DNA from: Streptomyces sp. NBC_01275
GTDB taxonomy: Bacteria; Actinomycetota; Actinomycetes; Streptomycetales; Streptomycetaceae
Reading direction: 5' to 3'
Length of the DNA stretch: 64,000 nucleotides
Assembly: GCF_026340655.1 (NCBI RefSeq)
Contig: NZ_JAPEOZ010000001.1
Coordinates: 1,054,001-1,118,000 of the forward strand
Part shown: positions 63,831 to 64,000 of the stretch, in pieces
How the letters are laid out: the number at the start of each line of letters is the position of its first letter
Position numbering within the stretch: the first letter of the stretch is position 1
Notes under the pieces: generated by a model
Told to the model about the DNA's origin: nothing
Seen by the model: only the letters and a program-made list of their open reading frames with translations
Database searches by the model: none
Program-made: the position numbers and the translations under genes

Positions 63831-64000
63831 CTAGGACCTGCCCTGGTCGTTCAGGTGAGCGAGGAGCAGGTTGGGGTCCTCGGCGGTGAGATAGGCGGCG
63901 CTCAGGACGTGGACGGTGTCGCCGCGCAGCGCGATCGACGTGGGGTTCTGCAGACCGTCGGCCGAGGTGAGCACGGTGGAGTGGCTGCCGTCGGGCTGGA
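63831..64000 (-). CDS. C-terminal end of a beta-propeller (NHL/SMP-30-like) protein, truncated by window edge
   Basis: The minus-strand frame reading back from TAG at 63831-63833 is open to the window edge (about 55 residues). It contains N-P-T-S-I-A-L-R-G-D-T-V-H-V-L-S-A-A-Y, a blade pattern (N-P-x-x-I-A-x-x-G-D-x-V-Y-V-x) usual in secreted NHL or SMP-30-like propellers, then a short tail. The start and any signal peptide lie outside the window. Function unknown. Confidence 0.7.
   Translation of the reverse strand, partial: QPDGSHSTVLTSADGLQNPTSIALRGDTVHVLSAAYLTAEDPNLLLAHLNDQGRS

Overview
This is a 64 kb stretch of very GC-rich actinobacterial chromosome, almost certainly Streptomyces. The evidence is a third-position GC bias in every gene, GTG and TTG starts, a giant LuxR-type ATPase regulator (LAL), two CUT1 sugar transporters with no ATPase gene beside them (Streptomyces normally shares the ATPase MsiK), two Streptomyces-type small protein families (DUF5707 and SCO4225-like), and only one in-frame TTA codon found by eye. 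No rRNA, tRNA, insertion sequence, CRISPR or prophage was seen, and no gene-free stretch reaches 300 bp.

Layout. 1-9 kb: the 3' end of a secreted GH92 alpha-mannosidase, an HSL-type esterase divergent from an OhrR-like MarR regulator, a DacB-type D,D-carboxypeptidase, a DUF6629 membrane protein and a LAL regulator. 9-15 kb: a lipoprotein and two tandem Ser/Thr kinases whose extracytoplasmic part is a periplasmic-binding-protein fold. 15-24 kb: a sugar uptake cluster (binding protein, two permeases, GH3 glycosidase, LacI regulator), closely like the xylobiose bxlEFGA arrangement, followed by a secreted beta-propeller/ricin-lectin enzyme. Perfect or near-perfect CGAAA-N3-TTTCG palindromes lie upstream of both the transporter and the secreted enzyme. 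24-34 kb: methylmalonyl-CoA mutase (mutA, mutB) with its chaperone GTPase meaB, then an acyl-CoA dehydrogenase, a class III CoA transferase, a LysR regulator and an HTD2/MaoC-type hydratase, which together look like catabolism of an organic acid.

34-44 kb is mixed: PadR regulator, type B carboxylesterase, HEAT-repeat protein, a diverged NAD-dependent DNA ligase, a SigJ-type sigma factor, and GAPDH with a GlxA-type AraC regulator. 44-56 kb is an arabinose-polymer utilisation island: GH127 beta-L-arabinofuranosidase, two permeases and a binding protein on the minus strand, a divergent LacI regulator, then a large secreted (alpha/alpha)6 hydrolase with two F5/8-type domains and a ricin-GH43 enzyme on the plus strand. 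Good sigma70-type promoters overlapped by or adjacent to LacI-like inverted repeats can be read on both sides. 56-64 kb is envelope and signalling: an ECF sigma factor fused to a zinc-finger/transmembrane/Pro-rich tail, a secreted penicillin-binding-like serine hydrolase, a two-component pair whose kinase carries a second degenerate kinase module, a DUF5707 secreted protein, a lipoprotein and the 3' end of a beta-propeller gene.

The window as a whole serves plant-polysaccharide scavenging (secreted enzymes, uptake, cytosolic hydrolysis, LacI repression) plus acyl-CoA catabolism and envelope sensing. The least explained items are the 1096-residue hydrolase with the TTA codon, the membrane-anchored sigma factor, the fused double histidine kinase and the paired kinase/binding-protein sensors. 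All functions are assigned by reading motifs, without database searches.
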